A stretch of 64,000 nt of DNA from Bartonella grahamii subsp. shimonis (GCF_036327415.1 NZ_CP123961.1:1364001-1428000), one strand, 5' to 3'. Shown: positions 44,394 to 54,980, numbered from the stretch's first letter. The notes: generated by a model from the letters alone, not told the origin. Made by a program: numbers and translations.

Positions 44394-44404
44394 GTGACAG
44401 AAAA

Positions 44405-44429
44405 TCAAAGGGTAAAGTTTACCCTTTGA
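44405..44429. repeat. Palindrome 1 of six
   Basis: A perfect dyad, TCAAAGGGTAAA-G-TTTACCCTTTGA (12-bp arms, one central base). It begins about a dozen bases after the D stop and is the first of six dyads at 35-41-base spacing. It has the same GG..AA-S-TT..CC centre as the others but different outer bases. Confidence 0.85.
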
Positions 44430-44444
44430 TCGGTCGTGATGAGG

Positions 44445-44610
44445 AATAGGTGCAACTTGCACCAATTGCTAAAACGAGAAATAGGATCAAGTTGATCCTA
44501 TTGCATGAGTACAGCAATAGGGTAATGTTTACCCAATTCCTAAAAGGAGCAATGGTGCAAACATTGCACAATTGCAGACTGAAGAGCAATTTGGTCAAGT
44601 TGACCGAATT
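44445..44610. repeat. Array of five 23-bp covarying palindromes (units 2-6)
   Basis: Units lie at 44445-44467, 44480-44502, 44516-44538, 44551-44573 and 44588-44610, spaced 35, 36, 35 and 37 bases. Each begins AAT[A/T/G] and ends [A/T]ATT. The central arms are GGTGCAA/TTGCACC, GGATCAA/TTGATCC, GGGTAAT/TTTACCC, GTGCAAA/ATTGCAC and TGGTCAA/TTGACCG around one central base. The arm sequence changes from unit to unit but the complementarity is kept, so the dyad itself is the selected feature. Spacers of 12-14 bases share an aGAGC or aAAAGGAGC-like end. The array follows the last prophage tail gene. Its function is unknown. Confidence 0.85.
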
Positions 44611-44711
44611 CCTTAAACGCTTCTCTTTTTAATAAAGTCCTGAATAATGTGCTTAGGATACAGAAAAATCATCAGTCAATTTATGCTAAAAGAAGTCATA
44701 CCATTTTATGC

Positions 44712-45117
44712 ATACTGCTTCTCAAATAATACGATTCCAACTCAATGATTGATCATCTCAAATTGTGATTTTGAGCAGAAAAGAAAAAGAGGCTTTAAAT
44801 GATCTTTGAAAGGTCTTTGAAGATCCTTTGAGAACCACTTTAAAACTCTTTGAGAAAAAATAAATTGGTACAAAACCTAGTGTCAAAATATACAAAACCC
44901 GCTGGCAAGCTACAATACTGCTTCTCAAATAATACGATTCCAACTCAATGATTGATCATCTCAAATTGTGATTTTGAGTAGAAAAGAAAAAGAGGCTTTA
45001 AATGATCTTTGAAAGGTCTTTGAAGATCCTTTGAGAACCACTTTAAAACTCTTTGAGAAAAAATAAATTGGTACAAAACCTAGTGGCAAAATATACAAAA
45101 CCCGCTGACAAGCTACA
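44712..45117. repeat. 203-bp tandem duplication
   Basis: Two near-identical copies, about 44712-44914 and 44915-45117, each begin ATACTGCTTCTCAAATAA and end in CAAGCTACA. Each contains a dyad CTCAAATT/ATTTTGAG and the string TTTGAAAGGTCTTTGAAG. Only a few bases differ (for example GAGCAG versus GAGTAG). After copy 2, CAAGCTACA is reiterated twice more as GC[T/C]GGCAAGCTACA-like units. No protein is predicted. The right edge is close to tRNA-Ser. Confidence 0.85.
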
Positions 45118-45161
45118 GCTGGCAAGCTACAGCCGACAAGCTACATACAGTAAAGTTTGGA

Positions 45162-45251
45162 TGGCGGAGGGGGTGGGATTCGAACCCACGGTACAGTCTC
45201 CTGCACGCCGGTTTTCAAGACCGGTGCCTTAAACCGCTCGGCCACCCCTCC
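45162..45251 (-). tRNA. tRNA-Ser (anticodon UGA)
   Basis: On the minus strand a 90-base cloverleaf begins GGAGGGGTGGCCGAG and ends CCCCTCCGCCA with an encoded CCA. The anticodon stem CCGGT/ACCGG encloses CTTGAAA, giving anticodon TGA. A long variable arm (GCGTGCAGGAGACTGTACC region) and GGTTCGAATCC T-loop fit a class II serine tRNA. Confidence 0.96.
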
Positions 45252-46139
45252 AAACTGGATATGCCTTTTGACAAATTTTTTGCAAAAGGTCAATCATTTT
45301 AATACGTATTTTAAAGCGTTCTTTGTAAAACTATTTAAGTTTCAATTAAAATAATTCTTCATAAGTCAATTCTTTTAGTGTGTTATCTAAGAGTTTCATT
45401 TTTTAACATGATAGTTTTTTCTGAAAAAATGAAAGGTAAATATGATATTTATCATTTCTTTTTTCTATTTAAAAATTTTTCACAAAGCAATATTTTTTAA
45501 GTTCTAATGATCGTTTTCGTAATAATAAGAAATGTTTAGTTGAAAATATTTGATAAATTATATTAAATTCTTTGCGGGCGTGTATTTTTGAATTATTTTA
45601 CCTTATCTAGGTATTTATTCTATTTAGATTGTTCATATCTACGAAAAGAAAATGTTATTTCTCTGATAGTTTATGAGAGGTAAATTTGTAAGAATGACAT
45701 ATACATATTCAAGGAAAGTTTTTATTGAGTTTAAATAAGTACAATTTGATAAAAAAGCTTTTTAAAAGATTTTAATTTTTAAATTAAAAATATTCAGATA
45801 TTTAGTGCGTCTAAAGGGTATCTTGAAAGGAATGGCTAATTTGCACTATTTAGATAAAATTTTATGTAAGATTTGCATCGACAGTTTAAAACCTCTTCCA
45901 GATATGACTAAAAATTAGGTATATTTATAATGCTTTTTCTGTGGAATAAGCAAAGAGTTAATTGGAATGGAAGAAAAGATTATTGAGAAATACACTTAGA
46001 TTAATAGATAGTTTTCAAGAATAGAACTTAAAAACGCTAAATTATGCAGAAGCAGAAAGCATAAACTTTAACAGAAAAGGTTTTAAAGACCGATTCATTC
46101 ACAAGTGTGTGTAAAATAAAAAATTTATTTTTAAAAAAA
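45252..46139. other. AT-rich region between tRNA-Ser and tRNA-Val without visible genes
   Basis: About 890 bases of strongly AT-rich DNA with many stops in all frames. I see no coding gene, no clear structured RNA and no repeat beyond homopolymer runs. It may be decayed sequence. Confidence 0.5.
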
Positions 46140-46215
46140 TGGTGGGCGATGAGAGACTCGAACTCCCGACATCCTCGGTGTAAACGAGGCGCTCTACCAG
46201 CTGAGCTAATCGCCC
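46140..46215 (-). tRNA. tRNA-Val (anticodon UAC)
   Basis: On the minus strand a 76-base cloverleaf starts GGGCGATTAGCTCAGCTGG and ends ATCGCCCACCA. The anticodon stem CCTCG/CGAGG encloses TTTACAC, giving anticodon TAC. GAGTTCGAGTC forms the T-loop. CCA is encoded. Confidence 0.96.
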
Positions 46216-46321
46216 AATGCAATGATTAGCAATTGAATGGGGAATCTTTAAGGAAAAATTTTTCTAAACGCAAGAATAAAGATGCTATTTGATAATTTTT
46301 TTTAAAAATGCATAATCCTTC

Positions 46322-46349
46322 TTGACATAAACGCATGAACCCCTTACAC
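46322..46349 (+). promoter_or_regulatory. Candidate promoter of tRNA-Asp
   Basis: A consensus -35 TTGACA at 46322 is followed after 16 bases by TTACAC (46344), a weak -10, ending about 40 bases before the tRNA. The position is right for a tRNA promoter but the -10 match is poor. Confidence 0.4.
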
Positions 46350-46389
46350 GACCGCTTGTACCAAATTAAGTTGGTTCGAAAAAAAATGC

Positions 46390-46466
46390 GCGGGTGTAGC
46401 TCAGTTGGTTAGAGTGCTGGCCTGTCACGCCGGAGGTCGCGGGTTCGAGCCCCGTCACTCGCGCCA
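46390..46466 (+). tRNA. tRNA-Asp (anticodon GUC)
   Basis: A 77-base cloverleaf on the plus strand: acceptor GCGGGTG pairs with CACTCGC, then G and encoded CCA. D-arm is GCTCAGTTGGTTAGAGT. The anticodon stem GGCC..GCCGG encloses CTGTCAC, giving anticodon GTC. T-loop GGGTTCGAGCC. Confidence 0.96.
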
Positions 46467-46764
46467 TTTTTGTTTCCTTATGAAATTTCCTTTTAAAGTA
46501 TCCGTATGCTATGAGTAAGGTGGTGGAGTATTGGATTGGGGGATAAATATGTTTTTCCTTTCTTTTTATATGGTTTATAAGAATAGGGCTTGCGTCTTTC
46601 TTTACTCTGCGTTACCTATGCCGATAAGAAAAGTATCGCTCTGTATATCTTTGAAGTAGTATTGAATAGAGTTAATAGAGCGATTATTGAATTTGTCTGT
46701 TTGTTTTCACAATCATTGAGTCATTGTGTTAAACTCAGGCATTTCTTTACGATGGAAGAGGGTT
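46467..46764. other. Intergenic region upstream of the nuo operon
   Basis: About 300 bases between tRNA-Asp and nuoA. No gene is seen. It must contain the nuo promoter, but I could not single out one convincing -35/-10 pair. GAAGAGGG at about 46754 is the nuoA ribosome site. Confidence 0.5.
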
Positions 46765-47130
46765 ATGGCTTATTTATTGAGCTCTTATTTACCGGTCTTG
46801 ATTTTCATTATTGTGTCAACGGTTATTGCTGGAGTTTTGTTGATTACACCTTACATTGTAGCATATCGTTCCCCCGATCCTGAAAAGTTATCGGCTTATG
46901 AATGTGGGTTTAATTCATTTAGTGATGCACGCATGAAGTTTGATATTCGTTTCTATTTGGTATCAATTTTATTTATTATTTTTGATCTTGAAGTTGCTTT
47001 TCTTTTTCCTTGGGCTGTTTCGTTCGAATCAGTAGGTATGTTTGGCTTTTGGTCGATGATTGTGTTTTTAGCGATTTTGACTATTGGATTTATATATGAA
47101 TGGAAAAAAGGAGCCCTTGAATGGAATTAA
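46765..47130 (+). CDS. nuoA: NADH-quinone oxidoreductase subunit A
   Basis: This 121-residue membrane subunit of complex I (ND3 homologue) has three transmembrane helices at about 8-30, 63-85 and 90-112. The conserved loop [21 protein letters not shown] between helices 1 and 2 contains the Cys that is exposed in the deactive enzyme of mitochondria. ATG 46765 is chosen because [10 protein letters not shown] is the normal start and GAAGAGGG lies upstream; an upstream start at 46726 is rejected. The stop overlaps nuoB by ten bases. First gene of a complete nuoA-N operon. Confidence 0.96.
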   Translation: MAYLLSSYLPVLIFIIVSTVIAGVLLITPYIVAYRSPDPEKLSAYECGFNSFSDARMKFDIRFYLVSILFIIFDLEVAFLFPWAVSFESVGMFGFWSMIVFLAILTIGFIYEWKKGALEWN

Positions 47131-47702
47131 GATCTAGTAATTCAACGATTGCTGCTCCAAAACCAAAAGGAATCATTGATCCCGATACTGGTGAACTAAT
47201 AGGAGCAGATGATAATTTTTTTCGTGATCTTAATGCTGAGTTATCAGATAAGGGATTTTTAGTTACCTCGGCAGATGCTTTGATTACTTGGGCACGTACT
47301 GGTTCTTTAATGTGGATGAGTTTTGGTTTGGCTTGTTGTGCTATCGAAATGATGCAATGCTCAATGCCTCATTATGATAATGAGCGTTTTGGATATGCAC
47401 CACGAGCTTCACCCCGTCAGTCAGATGTGATGGTGGTGGCAGGTACTCTAACAAATAAGATGGCTCCTGCTTTAAGAAAAGTGTACGATCAGATGCCAGA
47501 GCCACGTTATGTGATTTCTATGGGATCATGTGCAAACGGTGGGGGATATTATCATTATTCCTATTCAGTGGTGCGTGGATGTGATCGTATCGTGCCTGTC
47601 GATATATATGTTCCAGGGTGTCCACCTACAGCAGAGGCATTATTATACGGCATATTGTTGCTACAGAAAAAAATCCGTCGTACCGGATCCATAGAGCGAT
47701 AG
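47121..47702 (+). CDS. nuoB: NADH-quinone oxidoreductase subunit B
   Basis: This 193-residue peripheral-arm subunit (PSST homologue) binds the terminal 4Fe-4S cluster N2, which hands electrons to quinone. Ligands are visible at C72-C73 ([10 protein letters not shown]), C137 ([15 protein letters not shown]) and C167 ([12 protein letters not shown]). The ~35 N-terminal residues are variable, as usual in alphaproteobacteria. The start overlaps nuoA. It works with NuoD to form the quinone site. Confidence 0.97.
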   Translation: MELRSSNSTIAAPKPKGIIDPDTGELIGADDNFFRDLNAELSDKGFLVTSADALITWARTGSLMWMSFGLACCAIEMMQCSMPHYDNERFGYAPRASPRQSDVMVVAGTLTNKMAPALRKVYDQMPEPRYVISMGSCANGGGYYHYSYSVVRGCDRIVPVDIYVPGCPPTAEALLYGILLLQKKIRRTGSIER

Positions 47703-47717
47703 AGAGTTTTCTTGATC

Positions 47718-48329
47718 ATGATGGATGAAACATTGGTTGAACTTGCTGCTTATTTGGAAAACAAATTAAAAAATAAGCTTGAAGAAACTGTTCTTGCTTT
47801 TGGTGAATTGACCGTTGTGGCACGTCTTGATGCAATTATCGATGTCTTAATGTTTGTTCGTGATGATTCGCACTGTCAATTTATTAATCTTACAGACATT
47901 AGTGGTGTGGATTATCCTTCTCGTGATAAGCGCTTTGATGTTTCTTACCAATTGTTATCTCCTCGTGAGAATTTACGCTTACGTGTAAAAGTGCGTACGG
48001 ATGAAAATACTCCTGTTGCTTCAGCTTGTACGGTTTATCCTGGCGCAGAGTGGTATGAACGTGAAGCCTATGATATGTATGGGATTTTATTTTCAGGACA
48101 TCCGGATTTGAGACGGATTTTAACAGATTATGGATTTGAAGGGTATCCTTTACGCAAAGACTTTCCTGTGACAGGATTTGTTGAATGCCGTTATGATAAT
48201 GAAGCAAAGAGGGTGATTTATGAGCCTGTTGTTTTGCGCCAAGAGATGCGTAATTTTGATTTTCTTTCTCCTTGGGAAGGAGGACAGTATACTTTACGAT
48301 GTGATGGAAAAGCAGATGAAAAAAAATAA
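47718..48329 (+). CDS. nuoC: NADH-quinone oxidoreductase subunit C
   Basis: This 203-residue peripheral-arm subunit (30-kDa homologue) has the signature [20 protein letters not shown] and [18 protein letters not shown] near residues 112-150. It is separate from nuoD, as in alphaproteobacteria and unlike the fused E. coli nuoCD. ATG 47718 is taken as start (47721 is also possible); a TTG at 47712 is less likely. A gap of 118 bases follows before nuoD. Confidence 0.96.
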   Translation: MMDETLVELAAYLENKLKNKLEETVLAFGELTVVARLDAIIDVLMFVRDDSHCQFINLTDISGVDYPSRDKRFDVSYQLLSPRENLRLRVKVRTDENTPVASACTVYPGAEWYEREAYDMYGILFSGHPDLRRILTDYGFEGYPLRKDFPVTGFVECRYDNEAKRVIYEPVVLRQEMRNFDFLSPWEGGQYTLRCDGKADEKK

Positions 48330-48447
48330 TATTGGTTTTGATAAGGCGTTATATTAGCGTACTATACTTTTTAAATAATTAATTTTTTTAGTATGATAGA
48401 TTTTTTGATGTTTGATATGAAGTTTTTTAAAAAGCAAGGGGTTGATT

Positions 48448-49638
48448 GTGGCTGAGGTCAATGTTCGAAACTTTAATATCAATTTTGGTCCGCAGCATCC
48501 TGCCGCGCATGGGGTTTTGCGTATGGTTTTGGAGTTAGACGGTGAAGTTGTTGAGCGTGTAGATCCGCATATTGGATTATTGCATCGCGGTACAGAAAAG
48601 TTAATGGAAACAAAAACTTATCTTCAAGCGGGTCCTTATCTAGATCGTTTGGATTATGTTGCTCCTATGAATCAGGAACATGCTTTTGTTCTTGCTATTG
48701 AAAAGTTATTGGATATTAAAGTTCCTAAAAGAGGGCAATTAATACGTGTTTTGTTTTCTGAAATTGGGCGTATTCTTAATCATTTGCTTAATGTAACGAC
48801 ACAGGCAATGGATGTTGGTGCTTTAACACCACCGCTTTGGGGGTTTGAGCAGCGTGAAAGATTGATGATTTTTTATGAGCGTGCCTGTGGTGCCCGTCTT
48901 CATGCAAATTATTTTCGTCCCGGTGGCGTGCATCAAGATTTACCAGAATCTTTAGTTGAAGATATTGGTGATTTTATTGATCCATTTCTTGTTTCTCTCG
49001 GGAAACTTGATGCGCTTGTGACTCCGAATAGGATTTTTAAGCAGCGTAATGTGGATATTGGCGTTGTAAGTATTGATGAAGCTTGGGCACGTGGTTTTTC
49101 TGGGGTTATGATTCGTGGAGCTGGTGTTTCATGGGATTTGCGTAAAAGTCAGCCCTATGAATGTTACGACGAAATGGAATTCGATATTCCTATAGGTAAA
49201 AATAGTGATTGTTATGATCGCTATCTTATTCGTATGGAAGAAATGCGTCAATCAGCGAAAATTATGCGTCAATGCGTAGAACGATTACTTGGTAGTGAAA
49301 AGAATGGACCAGTTTCGAGTTTGGATCGTAAAATTGTACCACCGAAGCGGAGTGAAATGAAAAGCTCAATGGAAGCGCTGATTCATCACTTTAAACTCTA
49401 TACAGAAGGTTTTCATACGCCTCCTGGAGAAGTATATGTTGCTGTGGAAGCTCCGAAGGGTGAGTTTGGTGTTTATCTTGTTTCTGATGGAACCAATAAG
49501 CCTTATCGTGTTAAGTTGCGTGCTCCTGGGTTTGCTCATCTCCAAGCTATGGATTTTTTAACTCGAGGCCATATGCTGGCGGATGCTACAGCTATTTTGG
49601 GTTCGATTGATATTGTCTTTGGGGAGATTGATCGCTAA
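48448..49638 (+). CDS. nuoD: NADH-quinone oxidoreductase subunit D
   Basis: This 396-residue 49-kDa subunit homologue lines the quinone-binding cavity together with NuoB. The motif [17 protein letters not shown] near the start holds the conserved His of the quinone site, and [20 protein letters not shown] follows. The GTG at 48448 with AAGGGG upstream gives the usual [10 protein letters not shown] start; a TTG six bases earlier is less likely. The stop overlaps nuoE by one base. Confidence 0.97.
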   Translation: MAEVNVRNFNINFGPQHPAAHGVLRMVLELDGEVVERVDPHIGLLHRGTEKLMETKTYLQAGPYLDRLDYVAPMNQEHAFVLAIEKLLDIKVPKRGQLIRVLFSEIGRILNHLLNVTTQAMDVGALTPPLWGFEQRERLMIFYERACGARLHANYFRPGGVHQDLPESLVEDIGDFIDPFLVSLGKLDALVTPNRIFKQRNVDIGVVSIDEAWARGFSGVMIRGAGVSWDLRKSQPYECYDEMEFDIPIGKNSDCYDRYLIRMEEMRQSAKIMRQCVERLLGSEKNGPVSSLDRKIVPPKRSEMKSSMEALIHHFKLYTEGFHTPPGEVYVAVEAPKGEFGVYLVSDGTNKPYRVKLRAPGFAHLQAMDFLTRGHMLADATAILGSIDIVFGEIDR

Positions 49639-50309
49639 TGTCCGTACGCCGTCTTGCAGATGATGTCTATCAGCCCGCAGAGTTTTCTTTTACAAAGGAA
49701 AATCAGATATGGGTGAAAAATACCATAGAAAAGTATCCTGTAGGGCGTGAGCAATCAGCTGTTATTCCGTTATTAATGCGTGCACAAGAGCAAGATGGTT
49801 GGGTGACGCGTGCTGCAATTGAGCATATCGCTCAAATTCTTTCTATGGCGTATATCCGTGTCCTAGAAGTTGCTACTTTTTATACTCAGTTTCAGCTTAA
49901 GCCTGTTGGAACAAAAGCGCATATTCAAGTTTGTGGTACGACTCCTTGTATGTTACGTGGTTCTGATGAATTGATTAAAGTTTGTCAGAAAAAAATTCAT
50001 CATGAACCTTTTACGACCAATCAGGATGGAACATTGTCATGGGAGGAGGTGGAGTGTCTTGGCGCTTGTGTTAATGCTCCCATGGTTATGATTTTTAAAG
50101 ATACTTATGAAGATCTTACAGCTGAACGCCTTGAAGAGATTATTGATGCGTTTGAGGCTGGTAAAGGGGCTGAGATAGCGGTTGGTCCGCAAAGTAGTCG
50201 TAAATCGTCGGAACCGATTGATGGTTTAACTTCTCTTATTGATGATGAGAAAGAAAAAAAATCTCTCAAGCCTTCACCAAAAAAGGATAAGGAAAGAATG
50301 GGAACATAA
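49638..50309 (+). CDS. nuoE: NADH-quinone oxidoreductase subunit E
   Basis: This 223-residue 24-kDa homologue carries the 2Fe-2S cluster N1a. Ligands are C99 and C104 (VCGTTPCMLRG) and C140 and C144 (VECLGACVNAPM). It is longer than E. coli NuoE because of a charged C-terminal tail from about 180 (SSRKSSEPIDGLTSLIDDEK), typical of the alphaproteobacterial form. It pairs with NuoF in the NADH module. It is followed by a gap of 145 bases. Confidence 0.96.
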   Translation: MSVRRLADDVYQPAEFSFTKENQIWVKNTIEKYPVGREQSAVIPLLMRAQEQDGWVTRAAIEHIAQILSMAYIRVLEVATFYTQFQLKPVGTKAHIQVCGTTPCMLRGSDELIKVCQKKIHHEPFTTNQDGTLSWEEVECLGACVNAPMVMIFKDTYEDLTAERLEEIIDAFEAGKGAEIAVGPQSSRKSSEPIDGLTSLIDDEKEKKSLKPSPKKDKERMGT

Positions 50310-50454
50310 TTAAGTATTTTTCTTGAGAAAATATTTTATTATTCTACCCATGATGGCAACATTTAACGAAAAGTAAGAAGTCTGAAAAGATATTTAAAAA
50401 TTGCATTTGAGGAAAAGCAGAAAATGCTACGGGTAATAAAAAAAAAGGTGGGGT

Positions 50455-51759
50455 ATGCTAGCTGATAAAGATCGTATTTTCACCAATATTTATGGTTTAA
50501 AAGACAAATCATTAAAGGCTGCGATGTTGCGTGGGCATTGGAATGGTCTGAAAGAGATGATTGACAAAGGTCGTGATTGGATCATTGGTGAGGTGAAGGC
50601 ATCGGGTTTACGCGGTCGTGGTGGTGCTGGTTTTCCTACCGGAATGAAGTGGTCCTTTATGCCAAAGCAGAGTGATGGGCGTCCTCATTATTTGGTTGTC
50701 AATGCCGATGAATCTGAACCTGGAACTTGTAAAGACCGTGATATTTTACGTCATGACCCCCATACTTTGATTGAAGGATGTGCAATCGCTACTTTTGCTA
50801 TGGGAGCCAATGTTGCTTTTATTTATATTCGTGGTGAATATATTCGTGAGCGTGAAGCGCTTCAAGCTGCCGTTGATGAATGTTATGATGCAGGTTTACT
50901 TGGCAAAAAAACGAAATATGGGCATGCTTGTGATATTGTTATTCATCATGGAGCTGGTGCTTATATTTGTGGTGAAGAAACGGCTCTTCTTGAAAGTCTT
51001 GAGGGGAAAAAGGGACAACCTCGGCTTAAACCACCATTTCCTGCCAATATGGGGATTTATGGCTGTCCGACAACAGTCAACAATGTAGAATCTATAGCGG
51101 TTGTTCCAACGATTTTACGTCGAGGTGCTTCATGGTTTTCGTCAATTGGGCGAGCAAATAATGTTGGAACGAAATTGTTTATGGTTTCAGGGCATGTTAA
51201 TGCACCTTGTACATTTGAAGACGCCCTTGGTGTTTCATTCCGTGAATTAATTGAAAAACATACGGGTGGTGTTCGTGGTGGATGGAATAATCTTTTAGCT
51301 GTTATCCCAGGGGGGGCTTCTTGTCCGGTTGTTCGTGGTGAAGATATGATTGATGCTATCATGGATTTTGATGGGATGCGAGATGTCGGTTCTTCTTTTG
51401 GTACAGGGGGAATGATTGTTATGGATAAATCAACCGATATTATCAAGGCAATTTGGCGTATAGCTGCTTTTTTCAAGCACGAGAGTTGTGGTCAGTGTAC
51501 ACCATGCCGTGAGGGGACGGGTTGGATGATGCGTCTTTTAGGGCGTATGGTTGAGGGAAGAGCTCAAAAACGCGAGATTGATCTTTTGTTTGAAGTGTCC
51601 AAACAGGTTGAAGGACACACTATTTGTGCGCTTGGTGATGCTGCTGCATGGCCTGTACAGGGGTTAATACGTAATTTTCGTTCGGAAATCGAGCGTAGAA
51701 TTGATGAATACACGCGAAATGTAGTCCAAAGCAAAAATATTGCTTTGGAGGCGTTGTAA
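50455..51759 (+). CDS. nuoF: NADH-quinone oxidoreductase subunit F
   Basis: This 434-residue 51-kDa homologue is the NADH-oxidising subunit. The FMN/NADH site is seen in [20 protein letters not shown] and [17 protein letters not shown]. The 4Fe-4S cluster N3 ligands are C345, C348 and C351 ([11 protein letters not shown]) plus C391 ([10 protein letters not shown]). The start at 50455 follows AAAAGGTGGGG. All catalytic features are intact. Confidence 0.97.
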   Translation: MLADKDRIFTNIYGLKDKSLKAAMLRGHWNGLKEMIDKGRDWIIGEVKASGLRGRGGAGFPTGMKWSFMPKQSDGRPHYLVVNADESEPGTCKDRDILRHDPHTLIEGCAIATFAMGANVAFIYIRGEYIREREALQAAVDECYDAGLLGKKTKYGHACDIVIHHGAGAYICGEETALLESLEGKKGQPRLKPPFPANMGIYGCPTTVNNVESIAVVPTILRRGASWFSSIGRANNVGTKLFMVSGHVNAPCTFEDALGVSFRELIEKHTGGVRGGWNNLLAVIPGGASCPVVRGEDMIDAIMDFDGMRDVGSSFGTGGMIVMDKSTDIIKAIWRIAAFFKHESCGQCTPCREGTGWMMRLLGRMVEGRAQKREIDLLFEVSKQVEGHTICALGDAAAWPVQGLIRNFRSEIERRIDEYTRNVVQSKNIALEAL

Positions 51760-51827
51760 TAAAGGATTTTGTTCTAAGAGCAACGGAATGCAAGTTTTAA
51801 GTGGGTTATCCGCAGGCTGGATGAGTG

Positions 51828-53897
51828 ATGATAAATATCAAAGTTGATGGTAAAGAGATTGAAGTTCCTGATTGCTATACGTTGCTTCAAGCTGCTGAGG
51901 CAGCTGGTGCTGAAGTTCCTCGTTTTTGTTTTCATGAATCTTTATCAATTGCTGGAAATTGTCGCATGTGTTTGGTTGAGGTTAAAGGCGGACCTCCGAA
52001 ACCTCAAGCTTCTTGTGCTATGGGAGTTCGCGATTTACGGCTAGGGCCTAATGGTGAAGTCCCAGAAATTTTTACCAACACGGCAATGGTTAAAAAGGCA
52101 CGTGAAGGTGTTATGGAGTTTCTCCTTATCAATCATCCTTTGGATTGTCCTGTCTGTGATCAAGGGGGAGAATGCGATCTTCAAGATCAAGCGATGCTTT
52201 ATGGGCGCGACTGTTCTCGCTATAGTGAAAATAAGCGTGCTGTAGAAGATAAATATATTGGGCCACTTGTGAAGACAGTTATGACACGGTGTATCCATTG
52301 CACACGCTGTGTTCGTTTTACGACAGAAGTGGCGGGTATTTCTGAGCTTGGTTTGATCGGTCGTGGTGAAGATGCTGAAATTACGACGTATCTTGAAAAA
52401 GCTATGACATCTGAATTACAGGGAAATGTTATTGATCTTTGTCCTGTAGGAGCTTTAACCTCAAAACCTTATGCGTTTCATGCCCGTTCATGGGAATTGG
52501 TAAAAACGGAATCGATTGATGTGATGGATGCGCTTGGTAGTGCTATCCGTATTGATAGCCGCGGCCGTGAAGTTATGCGAATTATGCCACGTACGAATGA
52601 AGATGTAAATGAGGAATGGATCTCTGATAAAACACGTTTTATTTGGGATGGATTACGGACTCAGCGGCTTGATAAACCATATGTACGCAAAGATGGGAAG
52701 CTTCAACCTGCCAGTTGGACAGAAGCTTTTGCAAAAATTAAAATGGTGATCTCTAAAATTTTTCCAGAAAAAATTGGAGCCATTGCTGGAGATCTTGCTT
52801 CTGTTGAAGAAATGTATGCCCTTAAAGCATTATTAAGCTCTTTGGGCTCAACGCTTTTTGATTGTCGCCAAAGAGGGGGGGCTTTATCGCCTGAGTTTGG
52901 GCGTTCGAGTTATATTTTTAATCCGACGATTGCAGGTGTTGAACAGGCTGATGCATTGCTTATTGTGGGATCTAATCCACGTCATGAAGCGGCTGTTTTT
53001 AATGCGCGTATTTTAAGGCGCCAACGGATGGGAAATTTTCCTATTGCATTAATTGGAGAGAAAGTCGATTTACGTTATCCTTATTCTTACCTTGGATCTG
53101 GGAGTGATACATTAACGACACTTATTCGTGGAGAGGATGTTTTTTTTAATGTCTTAAAAGAAGCGAAGAGGCCTCTTATTCTTATCGGAGAGGGAGCGGT
53201 TTCAGGAAATGAAGGTTTATCTGTTTTAAAAAGTCTTGCTAAATTAGCTGATAATATTGGTGCTCTTAGTGAAGAATGGAATGGATTTGGGGTTCTTCAT
53301 AATGCAGCGTCGATTGTTGGAGGGTTGGACATAGGCTTTACTTCTAAGCTTGGAGTTGCAAATATTATTAAAACCTGTGAAGTTTTATTTTTGCTTGGTG
53401 CTGATGAAGTAGAATTAGCCAATACAAAAGCTTTTACAGTTTATATTGGTAGCCATGGTGATAATGGTGCGCATGCTGCTGATGTTATTTTGCCTGCATC
53501 TGCTTACACTGAAAAATCAGGGCTTTATGTGAATACAGAAGGACGTGTTCAAATGACAAATCGAGCTGGTTTTGCTCCAGGTGAAGCAAAAGAAGATTGG
53601 GCTATTTTGCGTGCTTTATCGGATATTTTAGGACAAAGGCTCCCTTTTGATTCTCTTTCTCAATTAAGGAAATGCTTGTTTAATGATTATCCACATCTTT
53701 GTGCTGTTGATGATATAGTGCCTTCTGATATAAGTGATCTTAAGGCGCTTGGTTCAAAAATGGTTTCTTTAGAGAGGCAAACATTTACTTCTGCGGTTAA
53801 AGACTTTTATTTAACAAATCCGATAGCACGTGCTTCTGCTATTATGGCTGAATGTTCAGCTCTTGCAAAAAACCGTGCTGCGCAAACTGTAAAGTAA
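51828..53897 (+). CDS. nuoG: NADH-quinone oxidoreductase subunit G
   Basis: This ~689-residue 75-kDa homologue is the iron-sulfur subunit next to the NADH module. Its N-terminal ferredoxin domain has 2Fe-2S ligands C34, C45, C48 and C63. Next come the His/Cys cluster N5 region ([18 protein letters not shown]) and N4 ([16 protein letters not shown] with a later [10 protein letters not shown]). The rest is a molybdopterin oxidoreductase-like domain without cofactor. Start ATG 51828 is taken; a GTG directly before it (51825) is the alternative. Confidence 0.96.
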   Translation: MINIKVDGKEIEVPDCYTLLQAAEAAGAEVPRFCFHESLSIAGNCRMCLVEVKGGPPKPQASCAMGVRDLRLGPNGEVPEIFTNTAMVKKAREGVMEFLLINHPLDCPVCDQGGECDLQDQAMLYGRDCSRYSENKRAVEDKYIGPLVKTVMTRCIHCTRCVRFTTEVAGISELGLIGRGEDAEITTYLEKAMTSELQGNVIDLCPVGALTSKPYAFHARSWELVKTESIDVMDALGSAIRIDSRGREVMRIMPRTNEDVNEEWISDKTRFIWDGLRTQRLDKPYVRKDGKLQPASWTEAFAKIKMVISKIFPEKIGAIAGDLASVEEMYALKALLSSLGSTLFDCRQRGGALSPEFGRSSYIFNPTIAGVEQADALLIVGSNPRHEAAVFNARILRRQRMGNFPIALIGEKVDLRYPYSYLGSGSDTLTTLIRGEDVFFNVLKEAKRPLILIGEGAVSGNEGLSVLKSLAKLADNIGALSEEWNGFGVLHNAASIVGGLDIGFTSKLGVANIIKTCEVLFLLGADEVELANTKAFTVYIGSHGDNGAHAADVILPASAYTEKSGLYVNTEGRVQMTNRAGFAPGEAKEDWAILRALSDILGQRLPFDSLSQLRKCLFNDYPHLCAVDDIVPSDISDLKALGSKMVSLERQTFTSAVKDFYLTNPIARASAIMAECSALAKNRAAQTVK

Positions 53898-53916
53898 GGG
53901 CAAAGGAAAAGGAATA

Positions 53917-54966
53917 ATGATGTATGATTTCTTTATGACTTGGCTGTTGCCATTACTCATTATAATCGGAAAGACACTTCTTCTTTTGGTCGTCCTTTTG
54001 GTTTTAGTTGCTTATCTTCTTTATGCAGATAGAAAGATTTGGGCAGCGGTGCAATTGCGGCGTGGACCAAACGTTGTTGGTCCATGGGGTTTATTACAGT
54101 CTTTTGCAGATTTAATTAAATTTGTTGTTAAGGAGCCTATTATCCCTGCGGGTGCAAATAAGGGTGTTTTTCTTTTGGCTCCTTTTGTTTCAGCGACACT
54201 TGCTTTATCAACTTGGGCTGTTATTCCTGTCAATGAGGGTTGGGAGGTTGCGAAGATTAATGTTGGTTTGCTTTATATCTTAGCCATTTCATCTCTTGAA
54301 GTTTATGGTGTTATTATGGGTGGATGGGCATCAAATTCAAAATATCCTTTCTTAGGGGCTCTTCGTTCGGCGGCACAAATGGTTTCTTATGAAGTTTCCA
54401 TTGGTTTTGTGCTTGTAACCGTCATTTTAATAAGTGGTTCGTTAGATCTCACAACAATTGTTTTTAAACAAACGCACGGGCTTGGTACAACTCTTGGCCT
54501 TCCTTTTAACAGCTTTCTCGATTGGAATTGGCTCGTTCTTTTTCCAATGTTTATTATATTTTTTATTTCTGCGCTCGCAGAGACAAATCGTCCTCCATTT
54601 GATTTGGTGGAAGCAGAATCTGAACTTGTAGCTGGCCATATGGTAGAATATTCTTCAACGCCTTACATGCTTTTCTTTCTTGGCGAATATGTTGCGATTG
54701 TTTTAATGTGTGCATTAACAACCATTCTATTTTTAGGCGGGTGGCTCCCTCCCTTAGATGTTTGGTGGCTTAATTGGGTTCCTGGGGGCATTTGGTTTAT
54801 TTTAAAAGTCTGTTTTGTATTTTTTGGGTTTGCTATGGTTAAAGCATTTGTTCCACGTTATCGTTATGATCAGCTGATGCGGCTTGGTTGGAAGGTCTTT
54901 CTTCCTCTTTCATTAGCAATGGTTGTGATAACTGCTGCTTTTTTAAAGTTTGCGAATTTTGTTTAA
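53917..54966 (+). CDS. nuoH: NADH-quinone oxidoreductase subunit H
   Basis: This 349-residue membrane subunit (ND1 homologue) connects the peripheral and membrane arms and forms the entry to the quinone channel. It has about eight transmembrane helices, plus the conserved loop [20 protein letters not shown] and [14 protein letters not shown]. The start [12 protein letters not shown] has ATG 53917 or 53920. A short 19-base gap separates it from nuoG. Confidence 0.96.
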   Translation: MMYDFFMTWLLPLLIIIGKTLLLLVVLLVLVAYLLYADRKIWAAVQLRRGPNVVGPWGLLQSFADLIKFVVKEPIIPAGANKGVFLLAPFVSATLALSTWAVIPVNEGWEVAKINVGLLYILAISSLEVYGVIMGGWASNSKYPFLGALRSAAQMVSYEVSIGFVLVTVILISGSLDLTTIVFKQTHGLGTTLGLPFNSFLDWNWLVLFPMFIIFFISALAETNRPPFDLVEAESELVAGHMVEYSSTPYMLFFLGEYVAIVLMCALTTILFLGGWLPPLDVWWLNWVPGGIWFILKVCFVFFGFAMVKAFVPRYRYDQLMRLGWKVFLPLSLAMVVITAAFLKFANFV

Positions 54967-54980
54967 GAGGAGATTTTTCA

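Noticed and set aside
22649..44397. Bartonella gene transfer agent (BaGTA) locus
   Set aside because: The genes are Mu/P2-type contractile-tail phage genes and not the BaGTA set as I know it; no GTA-type terminase or run-off replication region is seen.
44405..44610. CRISPR array
   Set aside because: Units are self-complementary and differ in sequence, the spacers are only 12-14 bases and similar to each other, and no cas genes are present.
44450..44632. 60-codon open frame through the palindrome array
   Set aside because: It is open because the repeat period is close to 36 bases; no ribosome site and no recognisable protein.
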